Below, piece by piece: positions 43,078-56,214 of a stretch of DNA of 64,000 bases (position 1 is its first letter; each line of letters starts with the position of its first letter). The translations under genes were made by a program, and so were the position numbers. Source of the DNA: Symsagittifera roscoffensis (Eukaryota; Xenacoelomorpha; Acoela; Convolutidae); the NCBI RefSeq assembly GCF_963678635.1, contig NC_087062.1:74948349-75012348 (forward strand), written 5' to 3'. Under the pieces are notes generated by a model. That model made no database searches. It saw only the letters and a list, made by a program, of their open reading frames with translations, and was not told the origin of the DNA.

Positions 43078-43230
43078 TTCTTTTTTGTTAATTAAAAATA
43101 GTCGAGATAATGAAATGGAAAGTTATCATGAGATTATCACAGCTTTGACAGAACTTTTTTTGTTAATTAAAAATAGTCGAGATAATGAAATGGAAAGTTA
43201 TCATGAGATTATCACAGCTTTGGCAGCATT
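43078..43230 (+). repeat. Two tandem copies of a 75-bp unit
   Basis: TTTTTTGTTAATTAAAAATA through GAGATTATCACAGCTTTG(A/G)CAG, offset 75 bp, nearly identical. 75 is divisible by 3, so a frame runs through by chance. Confidence 0.9.
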
Positions 43231-43557
43231 TTGTTCCTTAGAAAGCATTGCTGCACTTCTACCCATACCTTAGTTTTTGTTATATCACGCTATGATTTCG
43301 AACTAGTATTTCTTCAAAAAAGTTCATCCGTGCCCTAGCGGAAAAAGAGATGCATTGTTTCCTTAAACAGAGTTTTAGCAAAAAAACGCGCTTTGATTTC
43401 ACTTAGAAACAATATTTCTTCATGCCAATCAAAAATCGACCAACCGTAGTATAATTTTTTAATCTAACTGTTAGCCACCAAATACTTTTTCAAGTTGCTT
43501 ATTATTTTTGGACATAGTTATATTGTTTCACGTCACTATTAATTTTAAGAACAATTT

Positions 43558-43790
43558 CGGGGGAGCGGTGGTGAAGTGGTTACGTCTCCGCCTTTCAATC
43601 GAAAGGTCGGATGTTCGAGGCCCATCATGTTCCGTGCTCGTTGCTTCAGGGTGAAGCAACATTACCCAGCCCAGAAAAAAATCAAAAAAATAGCATGTAG
43701 TTTTTAAATAGGGGCGCTTCGCCGTGATGAGCTGTACAGCTCTTCTGTTGGTCCTTTCCCCCGTGGATAAATGATCTTAATCCCTTAAAA
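43558..43790 (+). repeat. tRNA-derived SINE
   Basis: Head GGGGGAGCGGTGGTGAAGTG, anticodon-like hairpin CCTTT/AAAGG and GATGTTCGAGGCCCATCA. The tail CAGGGTGAAGCAACATTACC contains a small inverted repeat with GTTGCTTC. Its head differs from the SINE family at 885 and 31400, so it is a separate family. Confidence 0.65.
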
Positions 43791-44895
43791 TATGAGAATT
43801 GAATTTTTTATCTTCAGTCATTAGTGGATGAATATTCCCACTGCTTTAAAGTTGTAACTGTCTTTCAAAAAACATGAAAAATCCGTTTGACAAAACAGTA
43901 CAGCGTGTCGTTTTCTACGAAAGATGGTTATCTAGCAGCAAGCCATTATGCCAATTTTTCATCTCAAATGCAATAATTCGCTTGAAACGATGAGCAATAC
44001 CTCTCGATTTACCACTGAAAGCTCAACTCGGAAGTTTGAAAATGGTTACTTGACAGTTATTAAGGCTGCTTTTTCTCCAGAAACTTTTGATATAGCTTTC
44101 GACCTACCTTTAATTTTGTTAAATTTAGCAATGGTTTTGAGCTTCTTTTCGGTTAAAAATTAGGGGTCAGAAATATCACGTTATTTGGTCTAGATAGTAG
44201 CATTGTTTTCATTTGATCTTTAAATAGAATGAGTTTGTTTATCTAGCCAACATAAAATCCTGTCCACATTTTTCTGATGTTTTCCGGTTAATTAACTGTT
44301 TTTAGCTGCTGGAGTTTTTTAGTGTGTCGTCTTCATGCAAAATCAGACTATTTTTTATTTTCCTTTCAAACTAAAATATCTTTTTTTTGACGAAGAGAAG
44401 AATTGACCACACTCTTTTTAAAAAAATCATTTGGCAGATATCGACATTTGAACGCATTGAATCCTTGAAATTCTATCGTCATCAAGGCGTTGCTACCAAA
44501 AAGATAATTGGAACAGACCCAAAATTTGGTAGTTAAAATGTCTTTTAAAAAAAAACGCGTGGTCAACTGAATGAAAGGCTTAACCAAAAGGATAATTTTG
44601 AAATTGACTTGATTGTATTCATCAATTTTTTGAACAATTTTGGCATTGATGAACATCTTAATCAACACTAATTTTGTCGATAAACTTAAAATTTTGAATC
44701 ATCAGGAACGCTCAAATGATGATTCGTCTTATCGTTATCAGTAACAACCAAATTTGAGTAATTTTATCACTGAAAATATATTTTCAGCCGTTATTTCATC
44801 TTTTTCGTAGAATGGAAGTCTGAGCATCACTGCAGAATCATTTTTCCTAATTCCTAATTTAACAAGACTGCTCGTATCAGGGCGAAGCCCTGAAT
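43791..44895. other. AT-rich stretch
   Basis: A segment at about 44690-44860 (GAATCATCAGGAACGCTC, TTATCGTTATCAGTAACA, ACTGCAGAATCATTTTTCC) recurs in diverged form at 46540-46720. No gene is seen. Confidence 0.5.
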
Positions 44896-45388
44896 GTTCC
44901 GACTGCCTATTAAGGTTTATGGAGCAGTAATAACATAGAAAAATTCAATGAAATAAAACAAAATGAAAAAAAATTCTTAAATTTGAAATTTTTTATGAAA
45001 ATCATCTACCCACACGCCATATAAAGTACTAAAGGATAAATTTCTCACCTTGTAACAAACCAATTATGGCAAATAAGCCTCTTTTAACCAATTTGGAAGG
45101 ATTTCTAAGACGGATTAACTGTCCGTTTACGCGTTAATAGCGCGAAATAAATCGCGCGTTAATTGTCCCAAATTGGCCAAAATGGCAATCTTTAAACCCC
45201 GTTACTTTACGAAAAATGATCACATGTGAAATATTGTTTCAAATTTGAGCTCAGGACAACAATACCTTTCGAATGATATTTTAAAAAATTCCGTCAAAAA
45301 TGGCTAGTTAAAAAGTCGAAATTTGTCTGAAGAAAAAAAACCCACCCGAGCACAAATATTCCGTTACTTTCGTATCGAAAGTCGGAAC
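44896..45388 (+). mobile_element. MITE with GTTCCGACT inverted ends
   Basis: Left end GTTCCGACTGCC at 44896; right end AAAGTCGGAAC at 45378-45388. About 493 bp, no coding frame. The interior TTACGCGTTAATAGCGCG and ATCGCGCGTTAATTGTCC is shared, in opposite orientation, with 29231-29620. Confidence 0.8.
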
Positions 45389-47149
45389 AATATTTTAAAT
45401 CTCCTAATATAATAAATTAGGGAGGATAGAGATAAATAAGAATGAATGATATTTATCCTCTATTCTTTTTTGTAACCATCATTTTATGTATTTTATGATA
45501 ATTTATTCGCTATTCAGCGTCAACTCGCTGTAAAAGTAAGAACATGTATACAACAAATTGAAACCTCGATGCATGAAATTTTTTCGCGTAGAATTTTGCA
45601 GCCTGTTTTTATGAGCATCTTGATTCTTACTATCAAATTTTATTCAATAAAGAAAATCAACAGGCTGTCTGGTGAAAGCATATAAAAGAAAAAAACAAAT
45701 AAGCATCACGTCTACATTGTTTGGTTAATAGCAAACTTTTCGTTCTGTAGCTTTTACTCAAAAAGGAGCTTAAAAAGTTGCAAATCCTAAAATATATATG
45801 TTCTTATGACTGAAGATAAGTCGTTATTTTTCAGTGCATCCTAATAAATGGTAGCGAATCTGGGTATTATTGCGAAACAAAGTTGAATACTTTTTGAATT
45901 CTGATAGTTATGTAGTTTTTTTTTACTTTTTACTGAAACTTTCTTGGTCAAAATGTTTCCCTTTTTTCTTATACAACCTGATGAGTTATGAGCGATTAGC
46001 ATTTTTCTTTAGAAAGTTTTCACGGCTTGCTCACCAAATCATAGATTTGTATTTTCTAGATTATGCAGATTTTCATTTTTTTCTCTCGTTTTCTTTATGC
46101 TGACAATTTTTTTTAAATAGAACAGTTTTTAAAGCCACCAAAATCTTTTTTATCAATTGCTGTAAGTTTTCTTTTTGCTTCTTCATCATGAAGCGTAAGC
46201 CAACACACGAAACCATGTACAGTAAAATTGGGTTCAAATAAGCGTTATCTGTGTTTTATCGTTTTGTAACTGAATTTTTCTCAACCTATAATACATACGA
46301 CAAAATTTTTTACTCAAATAAAACTATTTCGTAACAGAGAAACTGTTTCTAATCATTGGGTCTTTTGTTCAATTGTATCCTTGCGATAAACATGGGTATT
46401 GAAATTGTGTACTTGATGTTTTTTACGTAAATATCTTTGTTCACCGGACTCTTTTCATCTGGACTCATTTCCTGGAACCCTCTATTAGCAAACATTTTTA
46501 ATTTCTTTGTATCTAAACTACACGGAACAACTAGGTATCGAATCATCAAGAAACTCTCTAATGTTAGCAGTACATGATATGCCGTTTTATGATTATCGGT
46601 AACATCCGAAGTTGAATGTTTTTAGAGTGAAATTACATTTTCAGCCTTTGTTTCATCTTTTGCGTATGAAAAAGGGCTTAAAAAACTATAAAAAAGTATC
46701 ACTACAGAATCATTTCGTTTCGTTTTGTTTTGCTTAACCTCTAATCCAAGTCCCAAAATAATAATTTAAGTCTCAGTAAACTCTTCTAACGCGCCAATAA
46801 GCTTATAAGACCTGTCCACGTTGTTCATCTGATTTTTGTTGACCGTTGTTCCAGAAATTGGATAACCTTTTTAGCCACCAAATACTTCCTTTAGCAGCAG
46901 CATCAGTTCACTATCATAGTCTGCCACCAGTAAAGTTTTCAGTTACCTGAAAATTTTCATTCACAAAATGCAAATTGCCCACTAAATATGAATGACTTTT
47001 AATTTGGAAAATCGTTTCTATTTTTGAGATTTCCCACAAAAACGAACAAACTACCTATTGATAAAAATTCTTAATCCGGGGAATTTTTCTGATGATTGAG
47101 TTCTATCCTGTATTCTTTTGTAACAATCGTATTATATATCAATCAGGAT
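45389..47149. other. AT-rich intergenic stretch
   Basis: Holds a family C fragment at about 46375-46500 (CCTTGCGATAAACATGGG, CTGGACTCATTTCCTGG) and the diverged partner of 44690-44860. No gene is seen. Confidence 0.5.
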
Positions 47150-47425
47150 CAGGGGCGGATAAAGGGGGGGGGGGGCAGACGTTCTTTCCTCAAAATTCGA
47201 ACCCCTGCTGACCCAAAGGGTCCCCCTTTGTAATATTTTGAGATATCATTTTGCGGTGACGGACCCTTAAATTTTTAAAAGGCGCCTATGGTGCCAATAT
47301 TTACTAATTTTGAGGGGAGAGAGCGCGCCAAAAAAAGCGATTTTTTGGTCAAAACTGTCCAAAAATTGCTTTAAAACGCCTTTTTTGGCCTGCGGCGAAG
47401 AAATTTTGGCCAAAATTTTGGCCTA
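47150..47425 (+). mobile_element. hAT-like MITE, right end missing
   Basis: Starts CAGGGGCGGATAAAG, followed by a G run. Shares CCCCTGCTGACCCAAA, TTTGAGATATCATTTTGC, AAGGCGCCTATGGTGCC and GGCCTGCGGCGAAG with 25736-26093. No right terminal repeat was found. Confidence 0.7.
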
Positions 47426-48150
47426 AAAAATCTTCAAAACATTGCACTTACAAAACCTCTTTTTGAATCTGTATACTTAATTTTTAAATTTAGATTTCAA
47501 ACAAATGTCTTTTCTGCACCGTATATCAAAATTTCTTTCAATGTTTTTCAATGACGCATTTTATTTCTCTAGAAAACGCCAAGTTCAACTACTTCATCGA
47601 AAATATCTTTTGTAATAAATGTTGTTTTGTCAGCACACATTTTCTTTCCAAAAGTCAAATCTTCATTTTAATGGAAGTTTTTCTCAATTGATCTAAGAAC
47701 AAATTCTGTTTGCGTTTTTTAAATCTGAGCACTTTGATAAATTTGGCAATTATTTTAAATCAAGAGTATAAATCATTTGTTTTTCTATGACTACTTTTAA
47801 TTTTTGGGATTTAACTGAATTTTTAAGTAATTTTTTAACAGAAAACTGAAGAAATTTTCCGTTTACTCTACTTCTTTCTTCACTTTAATATCAGTGAAAA
47901 GCAAAAAAAATCTACAAATTTTCAAAATGTGTGCAATTAATTTAGTGAAAAAATTTGCAATTCGCAAAAAACGTTTTCCATACTTTTTTTTGAAAACATT
48001 TGCCTTTTTCAAATGAAATTACAAATGGCCGCAAAAAAATGTAAGAAAGCACAAGACAATAACCAAGTCATTTAAAAACTAAAAAGCTGCCAAACAGTTG
48101 TGTTCTCAAAATGTTGCAAGTTTGGCACGCAAAGCTGATCTTCGTTCTAT
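47426..48150. other. AT-rich stretch, nothing recognised
   Basis: No gene, RNA or clear repeat. Confidence 0.5.
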
Positions 48151-48159
48151 TTCTGGTGG

Positions 48160-48515
48160 TTTATGGTCTTTCGCTCAAGGGAGTCCATGTTTCAGTGAAC
48201 GCCTCAATCTCTTCGTTTGGAAATGGATTCTCGGCAGATATCTCTTCTTCTCTGGGCAAGAGGGAATCTTGCACAAATTGAGCCACATATCTCTAATAAA
48301 AAAACATGGAATAGTCCATCCCATAATGGTCTGCAAGCTCACACATCCAATCCATTGTTCCGAGCTCATTCTCGGCGAAGGGTACTTGCATCTGGTGATG
48401 CTCAGTGAAATATCTACTCATGGCTTCAACCATGTGCCACATTTGGATTGGGAGATTCATTTGAGCAAGTAAGTCTCCAGAAGCTGTATCCCGTACTTGA
48501 ATTTTAACCAATTCA
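48160..48515 (-). pseudogene. Unrecognised protein-like reading frame with one internal stop
   Basis: On the - strand about 70 codons read VKIQVRDTASGDLLAQMNLP ... MDWMCELADHYGMDYSMFFY, then a single TAG. The same frame continues for some 45 codons (RYVAQFVQDSLLPREEE ... TWTPLSERP). The composition is balanced and protein-like (Trp, Met, His, acidic residues), unlike the Lys/Phe/Ile-rich random frames nearby. There is no ATG in this frame upstream of the first Met in QMNLP. The TAG lies in TTTTTTTATTAG, which resembles a splice acceptor, so it could instead be the edge of an exon. I do not recognise the family. Confidence 0.35.
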
Positions 48516-51500
48516 GGGAGAAAAGTTCACAGGAGAAGAGTAAAAGAAATGTGGTTGTGGACTGAGAAGAGCAGTTTGGAATTAAGAGCTGAAAGGGGTA
48601 GAGAGAAAAACGTTGCTGGTTCAAGACTAGTGGAATTAGACTCAAAGCTGTTGACTGTAGCTGACCAGAAAACAAAAATTATTTTCACTTACGAATGAAC
48701 GTTACATTCTTTTGAAACATACAATTTTAGCCAATCAGAAACAAAAATCCTCTTTGTAACTGTTGTTTTGTCAAACTAATTTTCAACTACTTTTATAGTA
48801 ATGTTTAAAACAATTGAAACCAATCAAAATTAAAGTTCCATTTTAGATAAATTAGCCAATTTTTTCGCTTCGAAAGAGAAAAAAGGTCATTTGGGTCATT
48901 ATTTTGGTAGGCGTATCTATCCAGAGGGACATTTGCTTTTTACCTAAATAAGTGTTTTGAATGAAAAAAGACAGATACAGAAAAAGACATCGCAAAAATG
49001 ACCTTAGGTTGTTTGCTATAAAAACGAGAATTTTTGCCGATAAAAAAACCAACGAAAATAAAGAAAAAAAATTAGCGTTTCATTAAGTTTCTCATCCATT
49101 CAGGTGACATAATTGGTTATAATCATAGAAAAGTGCATTTTTTCAAAATTATGTCGTAGATTGGGTTTTAGCATCATATTTATCAGCCTAATTTTCTGTT
49201 ATAGACATTTTGGAGGAAATATCCGAGTCTAATTTTAAAAACTGTATCTATTTTTAACAATTTTTTTCTAGATTGGTAGAAATGTAAAGAAATTTTCCAA
49301 TAATCTGACATATTTTTCTCTGCTAGTCCTGTGAATGAAATGAGTGAGTGTTGTTGGATTTCTAATTTGCTCCTATAGCAAAAGTTATATTTTTTTCTTT
49401 GACAAAATAAATAGTTTCGTGCCTTGAAAGCAGATTTTTAATTTACATTTTATTCAGTAATTTCCGTATAAATGTTTTTGCTGGAATTTTGAAAGAAAAA
49501 GATAATCTTAAGGGAAATTTGTACAAAATATTTTTCAGACTCATAGTTATCTTTCAATAACCTCTTAGTTTTCCAATACTTTACTAATTTCATCAGATGA
49601 TTTGATAAGAATTAGTTTCTTATATAATTTTCACAAAATTAACTTTATTTGAGAGTTTTTATGTTGGATTCTATCTTAAGCCATAAACATAGTCTATGTT
49701 CAAGCTAAGTTTTCTCAAAGTTCTTAAATAAGTAAAATGAATATTAGATTTTTTCCAAGAGACATCAAATTATGTGTTTATGGTGTCTGCTTGATTTACC
49801 ACTTTTCAACTGAACCCATTTCAATTAAAAGCTTACTACAAACTTTGTTTTCAGATGGAGAACTGTATCTTCTCAGCGATTGTTTACTAATCCCAAGCTA
49901 AATTAGCGCCATACCCTTTAGAATTTGCTCAGCCAGATAAATGTACGTTTTTGTTTCAACTCACAGTTTTATTTTTTAACGCGATTTGCATTGAAATGTT
50001 CAAGTTTTGGCGGACATTTAATTTTTTTTATGTCAGTTACCAAAAAGTTTTCTGAACTCGTAAAAAATGTGAAAAAATCAAAATTCTTTCAAAATTGGCC
50101 GCGAACTATTAATAACGCGCTACTCCATGAACATGTTCAAAGGAAATTAACTAGGAAAACTCTAATTTGATACCTAAGCAAAAGGATTCAGTCAGCCTAT
50201 GTTGTATAGTTAGTGTTGCCTCTTCAAAAACCTCCAATGTATACTAAGTTAACCTTCCCTAAAAAGTATAAAATACTGTTTTGGAGAAAATTTATGAAAG
50301 GAAAACTGATATTTAGAAAAAACTTAACTGTGAAAAAAACTATAATGAGCTAAATTTCTTCTAGTAGTTATTTCTTAGGAAGTAAATTTAGGAGTTAAAC
50401 ACTCAGCCGGATTGAGTATTGCGGGAACGTTGTGCTTTAAATCACTCCAGTCCAATTGATGATCAAAATTGATACATCTATTTTTTTTCACGAGAGAAGA
50501 ATTGCCGGCTTACCGACAGAGAACATCAAAATTGGCTTCCGCAGGCGATAAGAGAGAATTTTTCCAAATTTAGAGTGCAATACCGCTGGGGCAATACTGA
50601 AGACCTCTGGCCATGATTCGGGCACCAATGAAAAGCTTTAAAAAAACCAAGTTTTTTTCATGAAAACTTTGAAAAATTGTATACGCGGTTGACTTTAGGT
50701 TTGTTTTATTAACTTCATACTAATATGCCAAATGAAGTAGAAGAAGAATAATTAAATTCTCGTTTTACAATAGGTCATCTGACCAAACATAATTGAATAA
50801 ACTTTATAGCAACTCGGAGAGGAAAGCGAACGAATCCACGTGGATTGCAGGGTGCTGCCCTAAACTAGAAAACTTTCGAGCAAACTTTATGAATATAGAA
50901 GCATGGGAGTGAAATGAACAAAAACTAGAGTAAACAAAATAAAATTAAACAAAGTTCACCAACTATGTTTCAGACTTGAGAGGAAAGCTCAAGCTCGATA
51001 AATTTTTCAAAACGTATCTCTGGAATTTTCTTGCGAATTTTCATCACATTTGAGTTTGAACCCTGAAAAAATTTAAAAATACGGAGGATCTGAGAATTTG
51101 CTGGGCACATTTAACCACTTTAGATTTTGGGTGAGAAACAAAATACTCTTTAAAATATGACCTTACAACTTTTTAATCTCAATTTTTCTGGAAAAAAAAA
51201 TTTGTCAGGTGTAATTCAGTCCTAATTTTCAAATTTCGATCTGCAACTCTTTCTTCAAAAGTCAATACTTTGAATGTGTAAGTTTCCATAAAAACACCTT
51301 TACTTACTTGCACACATTTTCAAACAACATCAAGACACTGAAAAAAATGAGACTTCAGATTTCTTTAACCAACAAGAAAAAACAAATCATTATTAAATCA
51401 TTTTTCTCACAAACTAATTAAATATCATCCTAAGTTGTGTCTAAGATTCACTGATTTCGGATTGTTTGAAGGGAAAGATTTGCAGGGTAATCTTAGGTAT

Positions 51501-51735
51501 TATCCTAAGTTATAGAATTTCATTCCCCGTGCTATGTAATAACAGTGGGTATACAGTCTACAATGTAATAGAATAGGGAATAGGATTGATAACGTTCATG
51601 GTGTTTGAGTCAGGGTAAAGAAATGTTGTTTTAAAAAATTTAGCAGAAAACGGTCTTCTTTGCAGAAATTCTTGATGCACGTTATCTAATTGTCAATTAG
51701 TCAAATATCATTGGTATATTACGAGTGGAAGGAAA
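48516..51735. other. AT-rich intergenic stretch, nothing recognised
   Basis: About 3.2 kb with no conserved coding frame, RNA gene or repeat that I can identify. Confidence 0.5.
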
Positions 51736-51739
51736 TTTT

Positions 51740-54626
51740 TACGCGTTAGGCAAGACGGCTCCCGTGTCCAACAACCCACGCAGTTGTGCCTTCTTTCCAC
51801 TTATATCCAATACGTGCGCAGAGACGTCTGCTTCCGTTCCCAGATGCAAGGCAGCCTCCTCCAACATAGCACAGTGCCCAATGGATCTCACTTTTATTTC
51901 CTCCCTACCAACATAGATTTGCCCGGCTAGATCCTCATCACATCCTCATCACATCACCACCTCTCGTGAGCAATACCTTCAAAGCTCTAAAAGGAGTTTG
52001 TGGGCTTATTGCACTCAAGTAATCCGCTTCTATGTGCATTAGCATCTGATCACTCGGTTCACTCAGAATTCTTGTTACTTCGTGGCCGCCCACTGTGATT
52101 ATTGACATGATACTTGCCCCAGATTTCGTGATGCCAAATGGTTCTCCAGTCACCATCTTCAAAGTGTTACAATTGCCCCTGCTGATCGAGTTCTCTCCGG
52201 TTTCTGGTTCTGGTCTTGTCATACAGAGAGAGCGTTCATTCAATCTCTGTTTTTCTATTTCCTGTTTCAGCCGTTGTTCGATTTTTTTGGGCGCCAAGTC
52301 TTGCTTCACTTCGTTAATCGCCTCTGCAGCTGCTCTCTCGTAGTTTATCTCTAGAGAATTTCTCTTCTCGGCTCCCGTGGCATCTTTGTTTTTTGTCATG
52401 GCCTTTACTGTCTTTGTCGATAATTCGCCACTTGCTACTTCTTTGTTGTTCAAATCGTTTTCAGCTTGTCTGTTTCTAGTATTTTGCACTGCGGCCAGTG
52501 CTAGTTTGGATTTCGGGTGATTCTGATTCTTCACCACCCCCCAAAACAAGGGACAGTCCATTCTGAATTGGCCTTCTTGATTGCAGAAAAAACACCTCGC
52601 GCCTATTTTGATGATCAAGTCACTGTAAAACTCATGTTCCTCCGTTTGATTCATGTCCTCTTCTTCCGGTGTGTATCCCAAGCTCTTCATGTCCTGAATG
52701 TATGTCGTGCAATCCGCCACATGATATTCCGCTGATCCACAATTTGCGCAAGACCTACGTTTGTCCATGTCGTCTCTAGGCTTGTACCATGACGACCTTT
52801 GTGGCTGGCTCCCCCCTTGCATGTTCCTGCCTTCTGAGTATGAGTACTTTTTTGGTTTCATAAACATGTACTCTCTTGATTTTTGTCACATCTCTTCTGG
52901 GGTCGGTGCATTATCCTTCGATAGTTTATAATACATTGCCAGCATCGTCCTCAAGTCGTCACTTCTCATCCCGTCATTGAACTTCGAAGCGATGCTGAAG
53001 TTTCTTCTGTTCGTCGATTCTTCCGGGTCGCTTCTTATTCTCAAGCTCTCGAGATTATCCAGGATTCGATTGATTGACTCGTCTTCCCTTGGTCTCCTTT
53101 TTCAAATCTCAACATCGCTTGATGACCCTTCATCCCTGATCCGAATCGGTTCAACAGTATCTCGAAAATTTTGTCTGCTGTATCTTGCACCTCCTTTTTC
53201 TTTGCTACCACGCATTTTAGTGCGGTGCCTTCTAAATTGCTTAGTATTGCCATGCAGGCCTGCCTTTCGTCGTTCAAGTTATCTTGTTCTAGATGTAGTC
53301 TCCTTACCTCAACCCATGTATCAATGCAACCATCTGAATTGTCTTTGAATTCCGTGGGTTTTTTGAAGGATTTGCCACTGCCTCTGTCATTTGAGTCTGT
53401 GTTCCTTGTTGCGAATGCTTCAAGCGTCTTGTCCATTATTTCCCAGGTATTGGCCCATGTCAAGACATCCCGTTGTACACCCGTATGTGGTACTGACTCG
53501 TCTGTCATCATTGTCGAGTTGAGGCTCACACCTTCATGGCGGTCCTTATCCCTCCTGACGCTATGGTATTATCAATCCTAGCTAACGGTGTAGATTCCCG
53601 TTTCTTTCGTTGTGGTTCCACTAAAGCAACTCTAGTTCCGGATGGCTTTTCCACCACTGATTTATCAAAGGCTATTGAGTTTCTCAAGAGAGCATCCAGT
53701 TTGGACTGTATGGCACAAGAACTTTCAGCTTGATCCTTGCCCATTGTATCCATTCTCGTCTCTAGACTCCGCAACTTCTCATTCACGGGGTCATACCGTT
53801 TCTTCATTTCTTCCATATCCTTCTTGATATGTTTCTCTCGCTCTTTGTCCTTAGCCTCTGCCTTGTCCGACATCTGTTGTAACTTCTCTTCCGTCGCACT
53901 TGCCAGGACAAATTAGTTGTCTAGGTACTCATTCTTGTTGTGTCGTACTTCCCTTTTTAACTCTTGGCGGTCTTACTCTCTGTGTTTCACCGTCTTGTCG
54001 ATTTGTTCCAACTTTGCCATCAAGTCGCTCAGCTCGAGTGAAGTTGTTTTTTCTTGATTTGCCGTTGCTCCGTGTGTGACCTGCTCTCCGTTTTGTTTGG
54101 ACTCTTTTGTAATTACGGAAACTGTTCCAAATGTTTTGCCTTTATCGTTCGTTGGTATTACTTCCTCATTCTCTTTTGATTTCATTCCGACCATCGCTGC
54201 AATCTTCTCTGTGAACGACGTTCTTTTTGTTTGAGAATCGTCTTTTATCGTTTCCGGCGTGCTGCTTGTTGATTCCTCTACATTGTCAATCGGTGAGAAC
54301 TCTATGTTTGTCATTTCTTGTTCATCTGCACTTGGCATTGGTGTTGATTCCGTTGTTTTCCCTTCCACCCCGTCAATACTCTGATCTGGTGTCTCAAGAT
54401 CAATTTCCCTAGCCGGTACAGTTGGTTCTTCCATTGTTTTCTCCTTGGCCTTATGTTGTTCCTTTACGCTTCTTGTTTTGACCATGTTCACTGAAATATT
54501 CTTTCTCATTACTTTCGATTTTGATAGTGATGCCTTCCGTTGCGACGAGGTTTGGTTTTGTTTTACTCCTGTTGCTCTTCTTTCAGTTATCGATACCCTA
54601 TTCCGTTTCATGATTTTTGTATACAA
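51740..54626 (-). pseudogene. Retrotransposon gag and start of protease (decayed LTR element)
   Basis: Gag packages element RNA; the zinc knuckles bind it. On the - strand the pieces are 54626-53973, 53873-53526, 53529-53041 and 52867-51938, broken by stops and frameshifts (the first two share a frame, the others do not). The first two pieces are rich in charged residues and look coiled-coil (KEREKHIKKDMEEMKKRYD). The third carries a capsid-like segment with TADKIFEILLNRFGSGMKGH. The fourth has two CCHC knuckles, CANCGSAEYHVADC and CFFCNQEGQFRMDC. Just past it (51768-51760) the frame reads LRGLLDTGAVL, the aspartic protease active site D-T-G. The match ends near 51740, so protease, reverse transcriptase and integrase are missing. 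Ty3/gypsy-like by organisation. Confidence 0.85.
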
Positions 54627-54785
54627 TTTTCTTTATTTAGAATTTTAATTTTAACAAGTCCCTATTGTAAAATCCGATTGAAGTTATAAAAAAAAATCCT
54701 TATGTATTAAAAACTAAAATCAGTTGAATTAGTCTAAATCAGTTTTGAATCTAAATCAATTTCAGTCCTTGGGATCCTTTGTTCT
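54627..54785 (-). other. Leader segment between gag and minisatellite
   Basis: Short AT-rich stretch upstream of the gag start in element orientation. Confidence 0.4.
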
Positions 54786-55575
54786 AGTTTTTAGTTTTGG
54801 ATACTTTCCCAGGATTTCTCGGTACTCTCCTAGGGTTCAGATTTCTCGGGTTCAGAACACTTCATTACTATCCCAGGACTTTTCTGAACCCTCCTAGGAC
54901 CATTCGCTTAAGTGTTGGGACACTTCGTACTGTCTCAGGACTTTTCCGACCACTCCCAGGAGACTTCGCTCGAGTGTTGGGACACTTCGTTGCTGTCCCA
55001 AGACTTTTCTGAACTCCCTAGGACCCTTCGCTCGAGTGTTGGGACACTTCGTTGCTGTCCCAAGACTTTTCTGAACTCCCTAGGACCCTTCGCCCAAGTA
55101 TTGGGACACTTCATTACTGTCTCCCACGACTTATCCGAACCCTCCTAGGACCCTTAGCTCAAGTGTTGGGACACTTCGTTACTGTCCCAGGACTTTTCTT
55201 AGCCCTCCTAGGACCCTTCGCTCAAGTGTTGGGACACTTCGTACTGTACCAGGACTTTTTCGAACCCTCCCAGGAGACTTCGCCTGAGTGTTGGGACACT
55301 TTGTACTGTCCCAGGACTTCTTCTGAACCCTCCTAGGAGACTTCGCTCGAGTGTTGGGACACTTCTTACTGTCCCAGGACTTCTTCTGGACCCTGCTAGG
55401 AGACTTCGCTCGAGTGTTGGAACACTTCGTACTGTCCCAGGACTTCTTCTGAACACTCTTAAGAGACTTCGCTCGAGTGTTGGGACAATAGGATCTCTTG
55501 TTCCTTAGTGTTGGGACACTTAGATCACTATCCCAAGACTGAGTGTTGGGCACTTAGATCACTATCCCAAGATCC
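54786..55575. repeat. 62-bp minisatellite, about 12-13 units
   Basis: Units begin GTGTTGGGACACTTCGT and run through TGTCCCAGGACTTTTCTGAA, CCCTCCTAGGA and GACTTCGCTCGA. The period is 62 bp, with a few truncated units at the ends. Each unit contains the inverted pair TGGGACA/TGTCCCA around 7-10 bases and the palindrome TCCTAGGA. Since 62 is not a multiple of 3, the frames shift between units and no protein is encoded. It lies between gag and the LTR-like end of the - strand element. Confidence 0.93.
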
Positions 55576-56214
55576 CCGGCTAGACTCTTTGCACATCTTC
55601 CAACCTCGTAGCTCAAGTGTTTCTTCGTCTGATGGATGAATTCCCCTGTACCTTGTGTCGAGTGTTGGAATTTCTGATCAAGGATCCCAGTACCACCTCT
55701 AGAGCTCCAGTATTAAAAAGATCCCAAAACCCAATTTTGTTCATCAAAATTTTACCTTCTAACCACTCTGAAATTACTTTCCCTTTGTTAATCCGACGCA
55801 AGTCGAAATACGACTTGTTAGCAAGTGCCTTATGAATTCCAATTCGTTAAAAGCCAATTAAATTTGATCCAAAAACGTAAAAATTTAACAAAGAAAAATG
55901 AAAATTTATAAAAAAAATTTGTGAGTACACCCAAATTTCGAAGGCGACCAATGTGATCTTTTCGTAAAAAAAACTTTTGTTACCTGATTGTCACGCGTTT
56001 TTCCTCCCCCCTACTTACGGTCTTATGGGATATTCTCCTTTTGGGTTCCAAAAACTGTCTATTTCCGATCTCCCCACCCGATCCGACCAGGTTACCTACC
56101 TTAATTCGATCTTTTATTTGGATATCATCGCGTTGCAACTCTTGTTCTGAGTCTAAAAATGGATCGTTCCAGACTCTGGGTCTACTAATGTAACCAAATC
56201 GTTGATATCGATTG
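55576..56214 (-). other. Retrotransposon leader, LTR-proximal part
   Basis: In - orientation this follows the LTR-like region. It includes a possible primer-binding segment near 56200-56180 (TGGTTACATTAGTAGACCC on the - strand). No coding frame is seen. The primer-site call is weak because no tRNA match was tested. Confidence 0.35.

Noticed and set aside
51725-54648. + strand open frames in the gag region
   Set aside because: They are antisense shadows of the - strand gag and protease frame, which has zinc knuckles and the DTG motif.
55179-55553. Repetitive protein on the - strand (SPGTVRSVPTLERS units)
   Set aside because: The 62-bp period is not a multiple of 3, so every frame breaks between units. 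It is a minisatellite.
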